A DNA stretch of 64,000 bases. Source: Tetragonia tetragonoides (Eukaryota; Streptophyta; Magnoliopsida; Caryophyllales; Aizoaceae). Position 1 is the first letter of the stretch, and each line of letters begins with the position of its first letter. Location: the NCBI GenBank assembly GCA_038025085.1, contig CM076152.1, positions 38,133,501 to 38,197,500 on the forward strand, in the 5' to 3' direction. Of the stretch, positions 51,122 through 63,910 are shown one piece after another. Position numbers and translations under genes: made by a program. The notes beneath the pieces are model-generated. The model saw only the letters and a list, made by a program, of their open reading frames with translations. It searched no databases and was not told the DNA's origin.

Positions 51122-51938
51122 GGGGTAACTTATTTGATAAAATTACGAAGTTGCTTAACGTAAATCATAAATTACTTAACGTAAATCTTTTTTAGACAAA
51201 ATTTCTCAAACTACCCTTTTTATTTGTAAATGAGCATCCCCTTATTTTTCCTTTCTCTCTCCCATATTCTCTCTACTCAATCAATATAGATGAATCTTTC
51301 ATCAAGACAATATCTTTCATCAAATTAATGATGATATTGAGGTAATTTTTATGACTTAGATTAGTTTCTTTTTCAAAATACTAATTATTTGGGGATTTGT
51401 GGGTAGTAGGTTAGGGTTTAATTTATTGGAGGGTGGTTGGGGGTTGGGTTGGTTGCTGGGCGGCGACTAGGGTTGCTGGGCGGCGGCATCTGGGGTTGTT
51501 GGGCGGCGTTTGGGGCTGGGCGCGGTTGGGGCTGGGCACGGTTGGAGCTGTCACGGTTGGGCTGCAAAACGGGGTTTTGTGCGTGGTGGAGAGAGAGAGA
51601 TTCGGTGAGGGGGCCTCTCGTCGGTTGCAGGAGGGGCGGTTGTGCGAGGTGGTGGTGGGGGAGGGGACGGTTGGGCGGTGGACGGTGGTGGGGTGGAGGC
51701 GGTTGGGCGGTGGACGGAGCAGTGGTTGGCTGGGTAACTTATTATTATTTTTTACAATTATGTTTAATTAATTAAAAGAAACAAAGAAAGGCAATAGGAA
51801 GAGAGAGAAGGGAGAGAGAGAATGGGGAGCAAAGCATAATTAAAAATTAAATTAGGAATATGTTGGGAAAAAAAATTACATCAAGCAATTTGTGATTTAC
51901 ATTAAGCAATCCCCTAAAATTATAGTAAAAAAACTTAC
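51122..51938. mobile_element. long-TIR DNA element with a G-rich core (MULE-like)
   Basis: The left arm GTTGCTTAACGTAAATCATA (51150) and the complement of the right arm, GATTGCTTAATGTAAATCAC (51890-51911), pair; weaker homology runs outward to about 51122 and 51938. Pyrimidine-rich and purine-rich inner blocks (51250-51285, 51780-51835) also mirror each other. The core at 51420-51730 is strongly G-rich on the plus strand (GGGCGGCG, GGTTGGGCGGTGGACGG) and open in two plus frames because of its composition. No transposase. It lies between the convergent DUF455 and TWD40-1-like genes. Confidence 0.7.
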
Positions 51939-52584
51939 TACTAACTATGAATTATTGGGTACTAATAATTATATAAAATGTGAGGGTATTTATATAACAT
52001 TGCACCTCGTGAATGTAATACCATGCAAGCATGCATGAAGTTTATCGCCTCGGCGCCTCCCCTACCCAACCTCAAACTTATTTACAGAAACCAATTTTCG
52101 ACGTCTATGACCTACTTAAACCAATATTACAACAAATAATAGTTGTATGACCATGATTATTGGAAAAACTACTGTAATCCTTAAAAGGGTAAAAAGAAAA
52201 AGAAAAGAAAATCGAAATCAAGACATCAGGAATAATAAGAGGTGTTAGATCAGAAGCTTAAGTATATCAACGATTCAACGTAGAAAATACACTATAACAC
52301 TCATAACTCATAAGCCATTGTTCGAAAATTTCACACGTATACTGCCACGGTGCCACCAATACCCCTTGACTCCTGAGCCACGTCTAAATCTAATGGAATA
52401 GATGTAACAAAGAATAGTAGTAAAATAAAAAGTAAAAAGAAAAATAAGAAAAAGGGGGGAAAGGGGGTAATCTACAACTCTCAGTAAGGGAAAGTTACAT
52501 GTTACAGAATGAACTGATATCATACAGAATTTACCGAACTATTACTTTTACTGGACAAAAATGATACAACGTTAAAATTTCCGT

Positions 52585-55500
52585 CTACATAAGCAGTTCT
52601 AGACCAGCTAATGGAGATGTTGATGTAGGGTTGCTTGGTTTGGGCACCTCTGAATCGGCACTATCGACCAGTGGTTGATCAGAAAAGGCCTTAGCATCCA
52701 ATGGGAGTGTGGGTTGAGTTGAATCAGCTGGAGGCAATGCTCCAGGTTGACTTAAATCAGCTGATGATGGAGCTCCTGTTTGACTCGAGTCAGCTGATTG
52801 AGAAGCTCCCACTTGGCTAGATTCGCCTGGAGTTGGCGCCCCTGGTTCACTTGAATCTTCTGAAGGTACTCCTCCAGGTTGATTAGGATCAGTTGAAGGT
52901 TCTTCGGCTTGACTTGAATCCACAGGAGAGGCTCCCTCCGGCTGACTAGCATGCGCTGGAGATGGGGCTCCTGGTTGGCTTGAATCTGCCGGAGGTGGAG
53001 CACTCGAGTTTTCAGAATCTGCTGGTGGGGCAGCACCGTCTGATGGTGCTGGGGGAGGAGGTGCCCCTAATAATAAAGGCTTTCCAGGCTCCTGTTGTGA
53101 ACCCTTCATTGCAGGTGTGGGTTTCTTTGGAGCAGATATAGATAGAGACAGAGAACTCATCCCTGGAGGGAGAATTTCAATTGCCGGTTTTTTATCAGTG
53201 TTTCCTAAACTAGGAAGCTTGGGGTCCTCTAGAGAAGCCAGGAATGCAGCAGTTGCATCTGTCTTGGTTGTTCTGGTATGCTCGATCTCCTTCTGCAGCA
53301 CTTTATTCCACGCTTCAACCAAGTTTTTAAGAGTTGGTCGTCCATGGGCCTGACAAAATTATCAGCTGATCACATACTCGCCCACCATTTGAAAAAAAAA
53401 AAATAGCGACTAAATGTCGCTTGTAATTACATACATGAGAATGAAGTACAGCTTCCGCAAGCATCCCAGTTTCTTGCCACGCCTTCTCCATGAGAGCATT
53501 GTCGCCCAAAACTGCAGATGCAAATGCTGCTTCGCGTCCCAAACCAAGTGAGATCAAATTATTTACCAAAGTCTGCACACAATATCACCACATTTGAGTG
53601 CCAAGTGGAAAAGCTACATATGCAGCCATGTAAATTTACACAACCAAACTGAAAACATTGGACCACATTTCCAAACAGCCTAAGACATTGAACCACATTT
53701 CCAAACAGCCTAAAACATCATGCAATTCAAAGATTTCTTTCATCCTTACTCTAGCCTTCTCCTCAATTTCTGTTACACATAGATAAGCTTATAAACTAGG
53801 GGGTATAAATCCATTGCTACCCAAGTCCACCAAACAGCACATCCATGCCATGAGAAATAACGATCCAAGGAGAAAGGTGCTCCATTGTCTTACAAACCAC
53901 TACCTGCAAACAGGCTCCCCCCCCCCCCCCCCAAACCAAAAAAAAAACACATATGACCACTTTGGGAATGGTTTGCATCGAGCCGTGCATTGCTACTTTC
54001 TGAAATTCTCATCAACTATGTCTACTTAACTAAATAATTGGTGATAAGCATTTAAAGGTCAGGAATCTCATATATCCAACATTCTCATAAAGAAAAGGTA
54101 AAAGCACATCCCAAACAATAAAGGTGTCTAATGCCTGCTGATATTTTAACAGCTCAAGCAAGTACTACCCTGATATGCCATAGTGGAAGAGCAGGTTAAG
54201 AACATACACTAAGGCGTGTCAATTCTCCATGGTTTGCAAGTCTTAAGGCCAGGCCCCTTAATTCATGACTTTGCAAAGCTCCCTTCACAGAACCAGCTGC
54301 AGCTAACCGCTTAAGAGCTTCACGGGCAACTTCAGACTGCGCAGTAGCATCTGCAGCATCAATAAGATCCATAAACTCCTTGGCAAATTTCGCTATTCCT
54401 TGAACAGCATCCACCATATTTTCCTTCTTAACAGCTACATTTAGAAGGTTTGTCAAATCCAACCCCACAGTTTCTTGTCCTATGTCCCTGCTGTTGCTCA
54501 TTGTCAGAAGGCATTGGAGAGCCCTTCTCAAATCATTTCCCTGCATGGCTAGATCAAACTCCAACCTGCAATCCAAAGAATAGGAGACAGTGGCCAAGTC
54601 AAGGGATTGCTTAAATTCTATTTATTATCTTATTATTTTGATCACTTAAATTCTGTTTATTACACCTAGTAGCAACAAGTACTCAATCAGATAGCTACAC
54701 AAGGCATTTGTAAAAGTTAGCCTTTCTCACAAGCAAAACTAACATTCTGTTAACTTTACCAAAAATCATAAGCCTTAATAAAAAAGACAAAACAATTTTG
54801 GGTAAAGAAACACAAGTTTCATGTAGCACCATAACTGAGACATCAGTCAAGTAGCGGCATGAATACTTTCTTTTAGGTAGATAAAGAGGGCTCACAGTCT
54901 GAGGGGATAAAGACGGGATCCAAACTGGGGGCCATAACAATCAAACCTACATCCCATGGGTGGAAGGTGGAAGTAATACCACCACTCCACTTCCTGATTC
55001 TCAGTATCATGAATACTATGTGCTTACCTCTTGGATATTCCTGGCAAATGAAGCGCTTCTGCAGCATAACCCATTCCAAGCATAAATTGTGCCAAATCAT
55101 CATGATGCTCTCTACCAAGTCTTGTAGCCCTGTAACAGAGAAGACATTAGTGCAAAAGCACACACTACATATACCAAGGTATATGAAAAATTAGAAGAAC
55201 ATGACTACCATTTTACGGCACTGACTGCATCCCCATAGGCAGCAAGGCATCGGCAACGAATACCAGGATGGCTGAGAGATAAAGCATGGGCTCGCATATA
55301 CCTGAAGGAGAATTTCACCATTTGGTATGTAATATATAAAAAAGGTAAAATACAAGGACAAGTTCAGAGCAAGAATACCAATAAAGTTAGATGCCATACA
55401 AGAAAATCCCTGATGACATGATAAAGTATAATGTCATTTCTTTTGCTTTTCTTTTCTCCCAGCAAGTATCAAATCTCATAGAACAGTAACTTAATTTACT

Positions 55501-58500
55501 AGGAAAGTAGGAAGCATTTTTAGGGTTTATAGAGTCAACTCCCAACTTCCTGCCCCCCCCCAAATACACTTACATTGGAACAAAGACAAAAGAACAATTA
55601 TAAAGCTTCTCGAAATATAGTTAGAAGTCAGTAGAGCTCAAACAATCATACCAGGCAATTGTTCTAGCTGTTACAGCCCAAAAGAAAAAGGAAAACGCTA
55701 TGAGAGAGAGAGAGGGAGAAACCTATCAATCAGCCAGAGTACTCCATCTCTGACGCCTATAACGACAAGTGGGCCAATAGGTCGTTTCTGCTCTGTAGGG
55801 AAGCGAGTCACGGCAACAGCGACCCCACCACCACCAACTGCAATCTCATTAGCTCTTCTATTGTCAAGTATCCCTGAATCATCCCCCTCTATTTTTGATA
55901 GTTTTGGCAATGTCAAATAAGGTGGAACTGAAGGAGCATGCTGAAATGAAGCTAACCTCACTACCTGCAATAACATTGCACTGGTAATTAAATTATGCAA
56001 GTAATCATAACATGCTTAGAGTCATGTTCCAAGGAATAGCAAGCAGCAGTATCACATATAGATGATTCAATGTATACACTTAATTCTTGACAACATCAAC
56101 ACTATAAGGTATATCATACTAGAGCATTAGTTAGCAGCCAAGACCTTATATAGTCCCTCCGTTTCATAACATAAGTCATTTAAGGTAATACTAAAAGGAT
56201 TAAGGGAACTATTAGAGAGTCTGAATTTTAGCAAAAAGTAATCATATTCGAATAATAAACTACCCTTTCACTTAAAGGAGGTGAACAATTTTTTTAAGGA
56301 ACAACCCAGGATTCCTGGAAGTATCCCGCTGAGGGCAGGGTCTAGGGAGGTCCACATGTATGTATCCTTAGCTAGCCACTAGTAGAGAAATATCTAACAG
56401 TTTTATTGAACTTCTAAAACGATATATAATATGAAAGAATAAACAATCACTAAATGACTAATACTATGATACTGAGGGAGTGACAAACATCTAAGGTGCT
56501 CATTTTTCCTACAATAACTGGCAATAAAGTGCAAATGATTACTAAAGGCATACAGCAGCTCAAGGAGTGACCCTGCAATGACTCCACAACTTGAAATATC
56601 CTGTTCAAATTTGAGAGAGAGGCCGGCAAGTATTTTGTCCATAATTCTTAAGCTGACACTAGCTAGATGTTCTGTTCATGACTGGTCTCCAATGTCCATT
56701 GAGGGGCAAACAAAGACCATTCTTCTCTTGGGGACGAATCAGTTAACATGCTAAAAGCCTAGACAGCCAGAAATGAACTATTTCCTCTCCCAAGGCGTGA
56801 ATACGTGATATTACTCGTGGTATACTTGTCTGTATAGCGTTCAGGAGCAGCTTTCATATTTCCTTCCACAATAAATTATTATAATTTTTTTTTTTTGTTT
56901 TAGATAACATGAGTATACAGGCTTTGCCCGACTAGACCATGGGTTCTGAATTTCACGGCCAGGAAAACCTCCCAATAGAGCAACCATTTTGCTAGATGTT
57001 CCAAGATTAAGCAGAAAGAAAGTTCGGGTCTACTAGGGTTTAACTCTCTTGATTGGCAATAGCTTAAGCACTTTATTCTAAAAACTGAATTTCGTTCATC
57101 CTAAGGTCATCCTGGTAGGATTAAAGCTACTAGAAAATGGACGAACAGCAAGTAAGTCTTTCTTTTCCATATGCCCAACTATTTCTATTGAAACCACTCC
57201 TCTCACTTACACCAAGAAAACACCCCACTGCTAACCAAAAGCAGGTGGGATACAGATGTAATGAGGTTTTGAGCCAAGAACCATTGGTATGTTGTAACAT
57301 CTTGTCCCATTCATTAAAAAACTGGCAAACAGAAGTGAAGGGTGTACAGTGCACACGTGATCAGGAAAAACTGTTCCCCCCACCCCCCACCACCACCATC
57401 ACAAGATACCTGATGTTGATCCGACAGCTCAGTTAGTCTGTGTAAGCCCCCCCCCCCAACACCACATCACACAATTACACGAGAGTAATAAAATAGAATA
57501 AAATAAAAGAAGATAGGGGGATATAGAATGACTATACATCTCTTCGCAGAAAAGGACTTCATCTTACATTGACATTGGGGAAAAGCACACAGAATGTCAA
57601 AAACATGAAATACCTGTAGCATAGGTGGTCTCAGAGATATCCTTTCATTGGTAACAGCTTTCGGACCTTCAACAGAAATCAAAGCTAATTCACCATGCTC
57701 GGCAACAGCTCTAGCTTGAACTTCTTTTAGTTTCTGTTCTTCTTTCATCCTTTTTGTCTCTAAATCGATAGGAGAAACTCCAGCATCAACAAAAACAACC
57801 CTGACAGAGTCATAAGAAGGTATTACATAAACATTAGCTTGCTCCATATAAATCAGGCCCAAACTTACATAGTAACTGCACCTATTAAAGGACGCAAAAT
57901 TTATACATGGAAGGTACAACAAAATTCTACTTTTTATGAAAAAAACCCTCAAATCAATGCTGCACCTCATAGACTACAAAACCACTGACTTAACCAAGTA
58001 TTTACCCAATCAAGGTCCCTGTGCCATGGATCTTTCATCATTATTCTGCTTACAGGGAAGCATGTACTCATCCAGATGGGGATAAGCAACAAATCCTAAA
58101 TGTTATTTCACTCATACACTCAACAGCTTCCATCATCTCGCACCTTCTTTTCCGCAAAGGACCCAATTCATCACCACATTTTTGGTACATGATTGCTGTG
58201 GAATAATATCTAGTAAGCATTGAGCCAGACCATGTGAAATGTTCTAAAAATGAAACAAGAAGACAGAACAGGAGGAAACAAAAAATGAAGACAGCAACTC
58301 AAGCAGAACCCAGCAGCAACGGTCCCACTAGCTGAATCGTCTTCCACCTTGACTCATCCAGAGAACCCCATTGTAAACTTTATAGATTGCTACTGAACTT
58401 ACAGATATAGGGTTTCCCCTAGTTTGCAAGAAGCCAACAACCATTCAATAATTTAGACAAAGACCATTCAATACTCTATAAGACAATAACCATTCAATAA

Positions 58501-61500
58501 TTTATCTAGAAGGATTTCTTTTTTTTTTTAGATAAGAGAAAATTTTATTAATCAAGTGTTAAATAATACAAAAAGGTGGAGGATAAGGTATCCTCGGTAT
58601 AAAAGAAAGAACTATCTACACATCACGCCAATGGCGTTGAACTAACGTCAGCGGGACACCCTTAAAGGCCCCCGCCGCCTTAGCCAAAGAGAAGCCAAAT
58701 AGACTACATGATCCCAAACATAATCAATTGTCTTCTCCTGGCGTTCCTCTCCAACCAAACACACCAAAGTAAAGCCATACAAGCACATCGCCATAACAAT
58801 CTCCCCTCCTTACTCCTCCTCATCGCAGCAAATCGTAACTGTAAGAATCCGCCCATCGTGGATGGGCACACAACACTCTCCCCACACAGCAATCTATCCC
58901 ATAAATTCCTCGCAAAATCACATTGCACAAACAAATGCAGACAATCCTCCCCACTATGCCTACACATCACACAAAATCCCGGTGAAAGGGACCAGCTAGG
59001 TCTCCTACGCTGCAGCATGTCACAAGTGTTCACCCTACCAAGCACCAAAGTCCACACAAAAGCGCGTACCTTCAATGGAACCTTAGACTTCCAAATGTAA
59101 GTAGATAAGGGAAAGTGAAGATTCTGAGAGGGAAGGCTAATATGGTAGAGGAAGGACTTGGAAGAGAAGATTCCCAAGGGATCCCCCGTCCAAGTCCAAG
59201 AATCATCCCTAGGGACGATGAGAGTAGAGTTAAGAACACTCAGGAGGGAGACAAGCTCCTCCATTTCCCTATCATGCGGTGACCGGCGTAAATGTAAGTC
59301 CCTAGGATCCACTCGTGACTGAGTAGAATGCAGCAACAGGGGCCCCGTGTAGTGTGGACAGCCGGAAAACCCGAGGATATGTGGAAGAGAAAGGGAGATC
59401 CCCTTTCCACACATCCTCCCAGAACCGAACCCGTTGTTCCATTACCCACATTGTACCTGACCAGTGGAAAGAAAAGAGACGATACCTGGAAATGAACTTC
59501 CAAGGGCAAGCATGAGATACGTTGGAGCCAGCATGAGCGTCCCACCCGTTGCACATAAGACCGTACTTGCTCCTGATTACTCGGTGCCATAGGGAATCAG
59601 ACTCCAGGGAAAACCGCCACAACCACATACCCACTAGCGAGATATTTTTGGACACCAATCTACTGAAACACAGCCCCCCCTCCGTTTTCGGCCTGCAAAC
59701 ACGGTCCCAGCTAACCAGGTGATCTCTACTATCCCCCCCCCCCCCGCTCCAGACCAGAGGAAATCCCTCATAATCCTCTCAATCCTAGTAGCAACACTAA
59801 CCGGGATTTTGAACAGAGAGAGGTAGTAAATAGGAATACTAGCTAAACAAGACTGAAGAATAGTAATTCTCCCCCCTAGGGAAAAATAGACTCCCTTCCA
59901 ACCATCTAACCGCTTAGCCACTCTAGACACCACTGGCTCCCAAAAAGACGCTGAACGGGGGTTACCCCCTAGAGGCACCCCCAAATAGGTAAGCGGCCAT
60001 TGCTGCACCTGGCAGCCCACAAGACCAGCAAAGGTTTCAAGAACATCGTCCCCCACATTAATCCCAGCCAAACTACACTTAGACAGGTTCACCTTCATTC
60101 CGGACACCACCTCAAACACTTGTAACAAGGTTAGAACTCTCTTAAATGCTTCTACCTCAGCCGAGAGGAAGAGGATGGTATCATCGGCGAACTAAAGGTG
60201 TGAGACTGACACCCTCTCCCGTCCAACCCTAAAACCCTCAACCGACCCCCGCTCCACCCCCTATCCAGCATCCGACCCAGTACATCAACAACCAAGGTGA
60301 AGAGGAAAGGAGACAAGGGATCACCCTGCCTAAGACCCCGCGACGACGAGAACCACTCACGAGCCGCCCCGTTAACAAGGACAGAAAAGCTAGCGTTAGA
60401 CAAACAACCTCTAATCCATCCGCGTCATCTCCCTCCGAACCCTTTCCTATCCATAACCCTATCCAAAAACCCCCAACTAACTCGATCATAAGCCTTCTCA
60501 AAATCCAACTTAAACACTACTCCTTGAGAGCTAGAACGACGAGCATCGTCCACCACCTCGTTCGCCACTAAAGCAGCATCCAAGATCTGGCGACCCTCCA
60601 CAAAAGCACTCTGGGCCATCGAAACCGTCCCAGACAGAACAACCCCAAGGCGGATAGAAAGAACCTTAGTGATGATTTTATAAACACTCGTAACCAGGCT
60701 AATCGGCCTAAAATCTCTCACACTAATAGACCTATCCTTCTTTGGGACTAGGGTGATGAAGTTAGAGTTCATACTCTTCCCAATCACCCCAGTAGAATGA
60801 AACTCGGTAAAAACCTCTAAAAGGTCCTCCTGAATCACATCCCAGCAATCCTGGTAGAAAGCCATAGTGAAACTTAGATGCATCAATTTGGGTTAAATTT
60901 GCTCAGAGTGGACAGAAAGCACATCGTGTTTAGTCCAATGACTATTCATGTTAAATGACCATGATCTACAATGTGATTCAAGGGGGCCCCACCAAATCCT
61001 AGAACTATGGAACTCACTAGCCACATCCACAGTACCCTCTCCATATTTTCTACTTCTAACAACTTTGATTACATCAGATCTCCTATATCTGCCTGAACTA
61101 TAAGGGTAACTTCGCAGATAAGAAAGTGGGGGTGGGGGATCCATCTGGTGCTTTCTTAGTAGTTCATTCTATAACATTTTACAAAAACCTCTACACCCAC
61201 CTTTCTTTCCCAGTTTCAAGCTTCATATACAAATAAAAGACCTGAATAGGATTGCAGCTTTTGCTTGGCTAGCTCTAGCTATATAGAAAGACTTTTAACA
61301 TTATGCAAAATTGCAAATTGCAAACTTAAGATAAGCCAAGCTATGTCTCCTCCAACAAGTGTTTTGGTAGAGGGGAGACAGGGAATTCCATGTCCTTGTA
61401 TTGTAGATGACCGCCTCTCTTTGGCATCGATTGTTCGAGGTTCTAGAGCTGCAACAGACTTGCCCTGGGTCCATTTTAATGCATCAATAGGTTAGCCATG

Positions 61501-63910
61501 TTGGTTTCAGGAGACAAAAGCCCCCATCTTTAGCTATCATATATTCTTGTGAGGTTTTGCGGTTAGAAATTAAAAACGGAATTATTTATTTTTCTTAATC
61601 ACAATTTGCTGTGGGATAGAGTTGTGCTCCTTGCTTCTCTAAGGTTTCATGCGCTGGGACTTTAGAAGGTTGTTCTTGAATGATTTTTTTTTTAGATAAG
61701 AGAAAATTTTATTAATCAAACAAACGAAAGAGTACACAAAGGGGAGGACAAGAAGTCCTCGAATGAATACAAAAAATATCAACAACTCCCCCCAATGAAG
61801 TTGAACAAAGGTCAATGGAACCCCCTTAAAGCCCCCAGCTGCCTTCGCCCAAAGTGATGCCAAATAAACAATATGATCCCAAACATAATCGATGGTCTTT
61901 CTAGAGGCGGAAAAGATTCTCGAGTTCCGCTCTAGCCAAATACACCACAGAATAGCCAGGCAAGCACACTTCCGCCACAACTTGCCCTCTCTCCCCCTCC
62001 CTCCAGTAACAAACCGCATCTGAAGAAACTGGCCCACTGTGGCAGGGCTAGCAAAAGGCTCTCCCCCAGTCAACCTACCCCACAACATCCTAGCAAACTT
62101 ACACAACACAAACAGATGCAAGCCATCCTCACAGTCAATTGTTCTTGAATGATATGCAGGCTGTCTGGCATGTTCTTATTTCATTGACCTCTTACATAAA
62201 GGATCCATGGTCCTAAACTATTTAGCAGCACCTTCCCCTTTCTTTAATGAAAATCTACTTTATCTAAAAGGACAGCATCCTGTTTACTGTAACGTCCCAT
62301 ATTTTGAACATATATTGGCAATTTAGTGGCTGAGAGCTCAAGACCATAACAAACTAGGTGGCCCTCGCCCTGCAGCTATTTATTGAGGCCTTCTACTCTT
62401 TGCCTACCTTTTGCCACTCCAAACCACCACCAAGAAAGCGGAAAAGGAACAGGGATAAAAATTGTGGTTTTATGCACTATAAAATGGGTGGTGCAAGTAG
62501 TAGCTAGTCAGATGAAGTGCAAGTAGCTTACTCTATGGTAGTCGGAGTAGCAACAAATAGCTGCCTGCGATGCCAAACAGCACTAGTTGCATAAGGAATT
62601 GCAACATCTCCCAAGTATCTGTACTGAGGACGCAAGGATGATATGACAATATATTGCTGATAGCCAAAAGCACAATACTCAACAGTTTGGTCCCATGCTG
62701 CCCACTCTGGCTGAGGAAGAAGACTGCCCACCGGTTGAAAAGTTTCCCAGCTGCAGGAAGAAGTTGGTCAGATTAAGATTGAAGAGAGAAACCATGCTAA
62801 CTCACTAGGTAAAATAATAACAAAGAAAGATTAATAATGTATAGAAAGGAAAAGAAGATATATGCAGGGGGTAACATTAACATATAGCTAAAGACCCAAA
62901 ATCAATTGCAAAATTTCTAAAGGAATAACATATCTTTTTTAGATAAGGAAAATTTTTATTCGGCAAATGTTTAAAGAATACAAAAAGGAGGATAAGGTGG
63001 ATAGGCTGGCATTAACATTTTTTTTTCTTTACTACTAACCCCAAGAGTTAGTTTATGTGGCGTAACATAGCTTCCTATGCAACCCTACCATGCAGTGAAC
63101 ACTTCTTCCATTTGCATGGCTAGTTAGTAGTTGGTATATGAGTCTCCTCTCGAGATAACTAACTCTCCTTTTTGTATTCTTGTGCTATAATAAGGCAATG
63201 ATAGGAATAATAATGTTATGTTCTGAGCGTAAATCATCCACCCTAGTCCATTCTGCTTCATATACCTAAGTACTGAAAGCATGATATGTGCCCCCAACGA
63301 CTTCAATCTAAACCACATAGACACGAGATGCACAAAACCCTGAGTACCGCAGAAATTCCTGAGTGCAGAGAATATACTGGCAAAGAAATTGTCCAAGCAA
63401 ACAGAAATGGCAATACGAACAGCACAAAAAGATACGATACGATGATCTGGTTGGAAAAATAACTGTAGTTTGGTCTTTTATAGACAACAGTGTGTATTTT
63501 GGACAAGATAGATATAACTCAACAGCCGTTAACACACATTCTATCCACAATGGAACTGTAGTCTGGTTTTTTATAGACAACATTGTGAATTTGGACAAGA
63601 TAGATATAGCTCAACAGCCACTAACACACATTCTCCAAAATAGTGAGCAGTCAAAGAGAGTCATCTGGCACATAAGCCAATGTGCCAAGCTGACTTACCT
63701 ATAAAGCTGAAAGTTCTGAGGGGACGACTCAGCTGAGGAACGATTAGATGAGAATCCGTCATCAATAGTGTTAAATGAAGATGCACCACTGCCAAAGCCA
63801 GACAATGGCATTGACTGAATTGAGGAAATTGCCGAAGCTGCAACAGCACTAACCCGACGAGAAGTTCTATATGCAACACCAAGCAGCGCACCTCCATGTA
63901 AACCGATAAC
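52585..63910 (-). CDS. TWD40-1: TWD40-1-like protein of the TSET complex, C-terminal part (5' end outside window)
   Basis: Nine exons on the minus strand join in frame to 771 residues: 63910-63699, 62750-62532, 57800-57614, 55964-55723, 55301-55209, 55129-55028, 54565-54208, 53572-53435 and 53349-52585. The sequence ([23 protein letters not shown]-like [78 protein letters not shown]...[11 protein letters not shown]) fits the plant WD40 protein TWD40-1 (Arabidopsis At3g50590 type), a TSET membrane-trafficking coat subunit; this naming is from memory of the family. The N-terminal WD40 repeats should lie to the right of the window. The C-terminal ~150 residues are Pro/Ser-rich, with about ten degenerate DSSQ-GAPSPA-type repeats. 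The 62531-57801 intron (4.7 kb) is enlarged by LINE insertions. Confidence 0.88.
56153..56480. mobile_element. Stowaway-like MITE in an intron of the TWD40-1-like gene
   Basis: The left end GTCCCTCCGTTTCATA (after TA) and the right end, read as its complement ACTCCCTCAGTATCATA, are followed on both sides by a matching ATAAGTCATTTA / GTATTAGTCATTTA, giving about 28-bp inverted repeats. CTCCCTCCGT ends and a TA target suit Stowaway/mariner MITEs. The right-hand TA is altered. A SINE fragment lies inside. Confidence 0.7.
56285..56390 (-). repeat. TTG-type SINE fragment nested in the MITE
   Basis: On the minus strand, GGATACATACATGTGGACCT, CTGCCCTCAGCGGGATAC and CTGGGTTGTTCC follow the 3' half of the SINE at 17818-17946. 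Confidence 0.6.
56883..57030 (-). repeat. possible SINE-like repeat with poly(A), minus strand
   Basis: On the minus strand GGTTGCTCTATTGGGAGG and CAGAACCCATGGTCTAGTC precede GTTATCTAAAACAAAAAAAA. The A-run fits a retroposon 3' end. No box motifs or target duplication could be confirmed. Confidence 0.3.
58518..60880 (-). mobile_element. 5'-truncated L1-type LINE, decayed reverse transcriptase
   Basis: Read on the minus strand from 60880, the frame opens within the reverse transcriptase ([13 protein letters not shown]), with [41 protein letters not shown] and [14 protein letters not shown]. It then passes through several frames (about 60403, 60128, 59658 and 59414) because of indels. The end is the zf-RVT region ([35 protein letters not shown]) and an A-rich tail (T-run 58518-58529 on plus). 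The endonuclease half is missing. It is dead and lies in an intron, antisense to nothing and in the same direction as the host gene. No clean target duplication was found. Confidence 0.9.
60893..61500. other. unassigned coding-like fragments in the large intron
   Basis: On the minus strand, 61144-60893 is open for 83 codons ([20 protein letters not shown]...) with fairly balanced composition. On the plus strand, 61265-61495 is open for 76 codons (...[18 protein letters not shown]...). Neither is recognised, neither fits the TWD40-1-like protein between its flanking exons, and they lie between two LINE copies. They may be relics of captured or older inserted sequence. Confidence 0.3.
61685..62138 (-). 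mobile_element. short 5'-truncated LINE copy with perfect target duplication
   Basis: A perfect 15-bp target-site duplication, TTGTTCTTGAATGAT, lies at 61670-61684 and 62139-62153. The minus-strand body encodes only the zf-RVT tail ([38 protein letters not shown]) and ends in the same AAAATTTTCTCTTATCTAAA tail as the LINE at 58518. Confidence 0.93.
62932..63005 (-). mobile_element. LINE 3'-end stub
   Basis: TTTTTTAGATAAGGAAAATT and AATACAAAAAGGAGGATAAG match the 3' tails of the LINE copies at 58518 and 61685. Only about 75 bp were inserted; TAACAT on both sides may be the target duplication. Confidence 0.7.

Noticed and set aside
51433..51775. Two 112-codon Gly/Trp/Arg-rich frames
   Set aside because: Open in two frames because of the G-rich composition of the transposon core; no codon bias.
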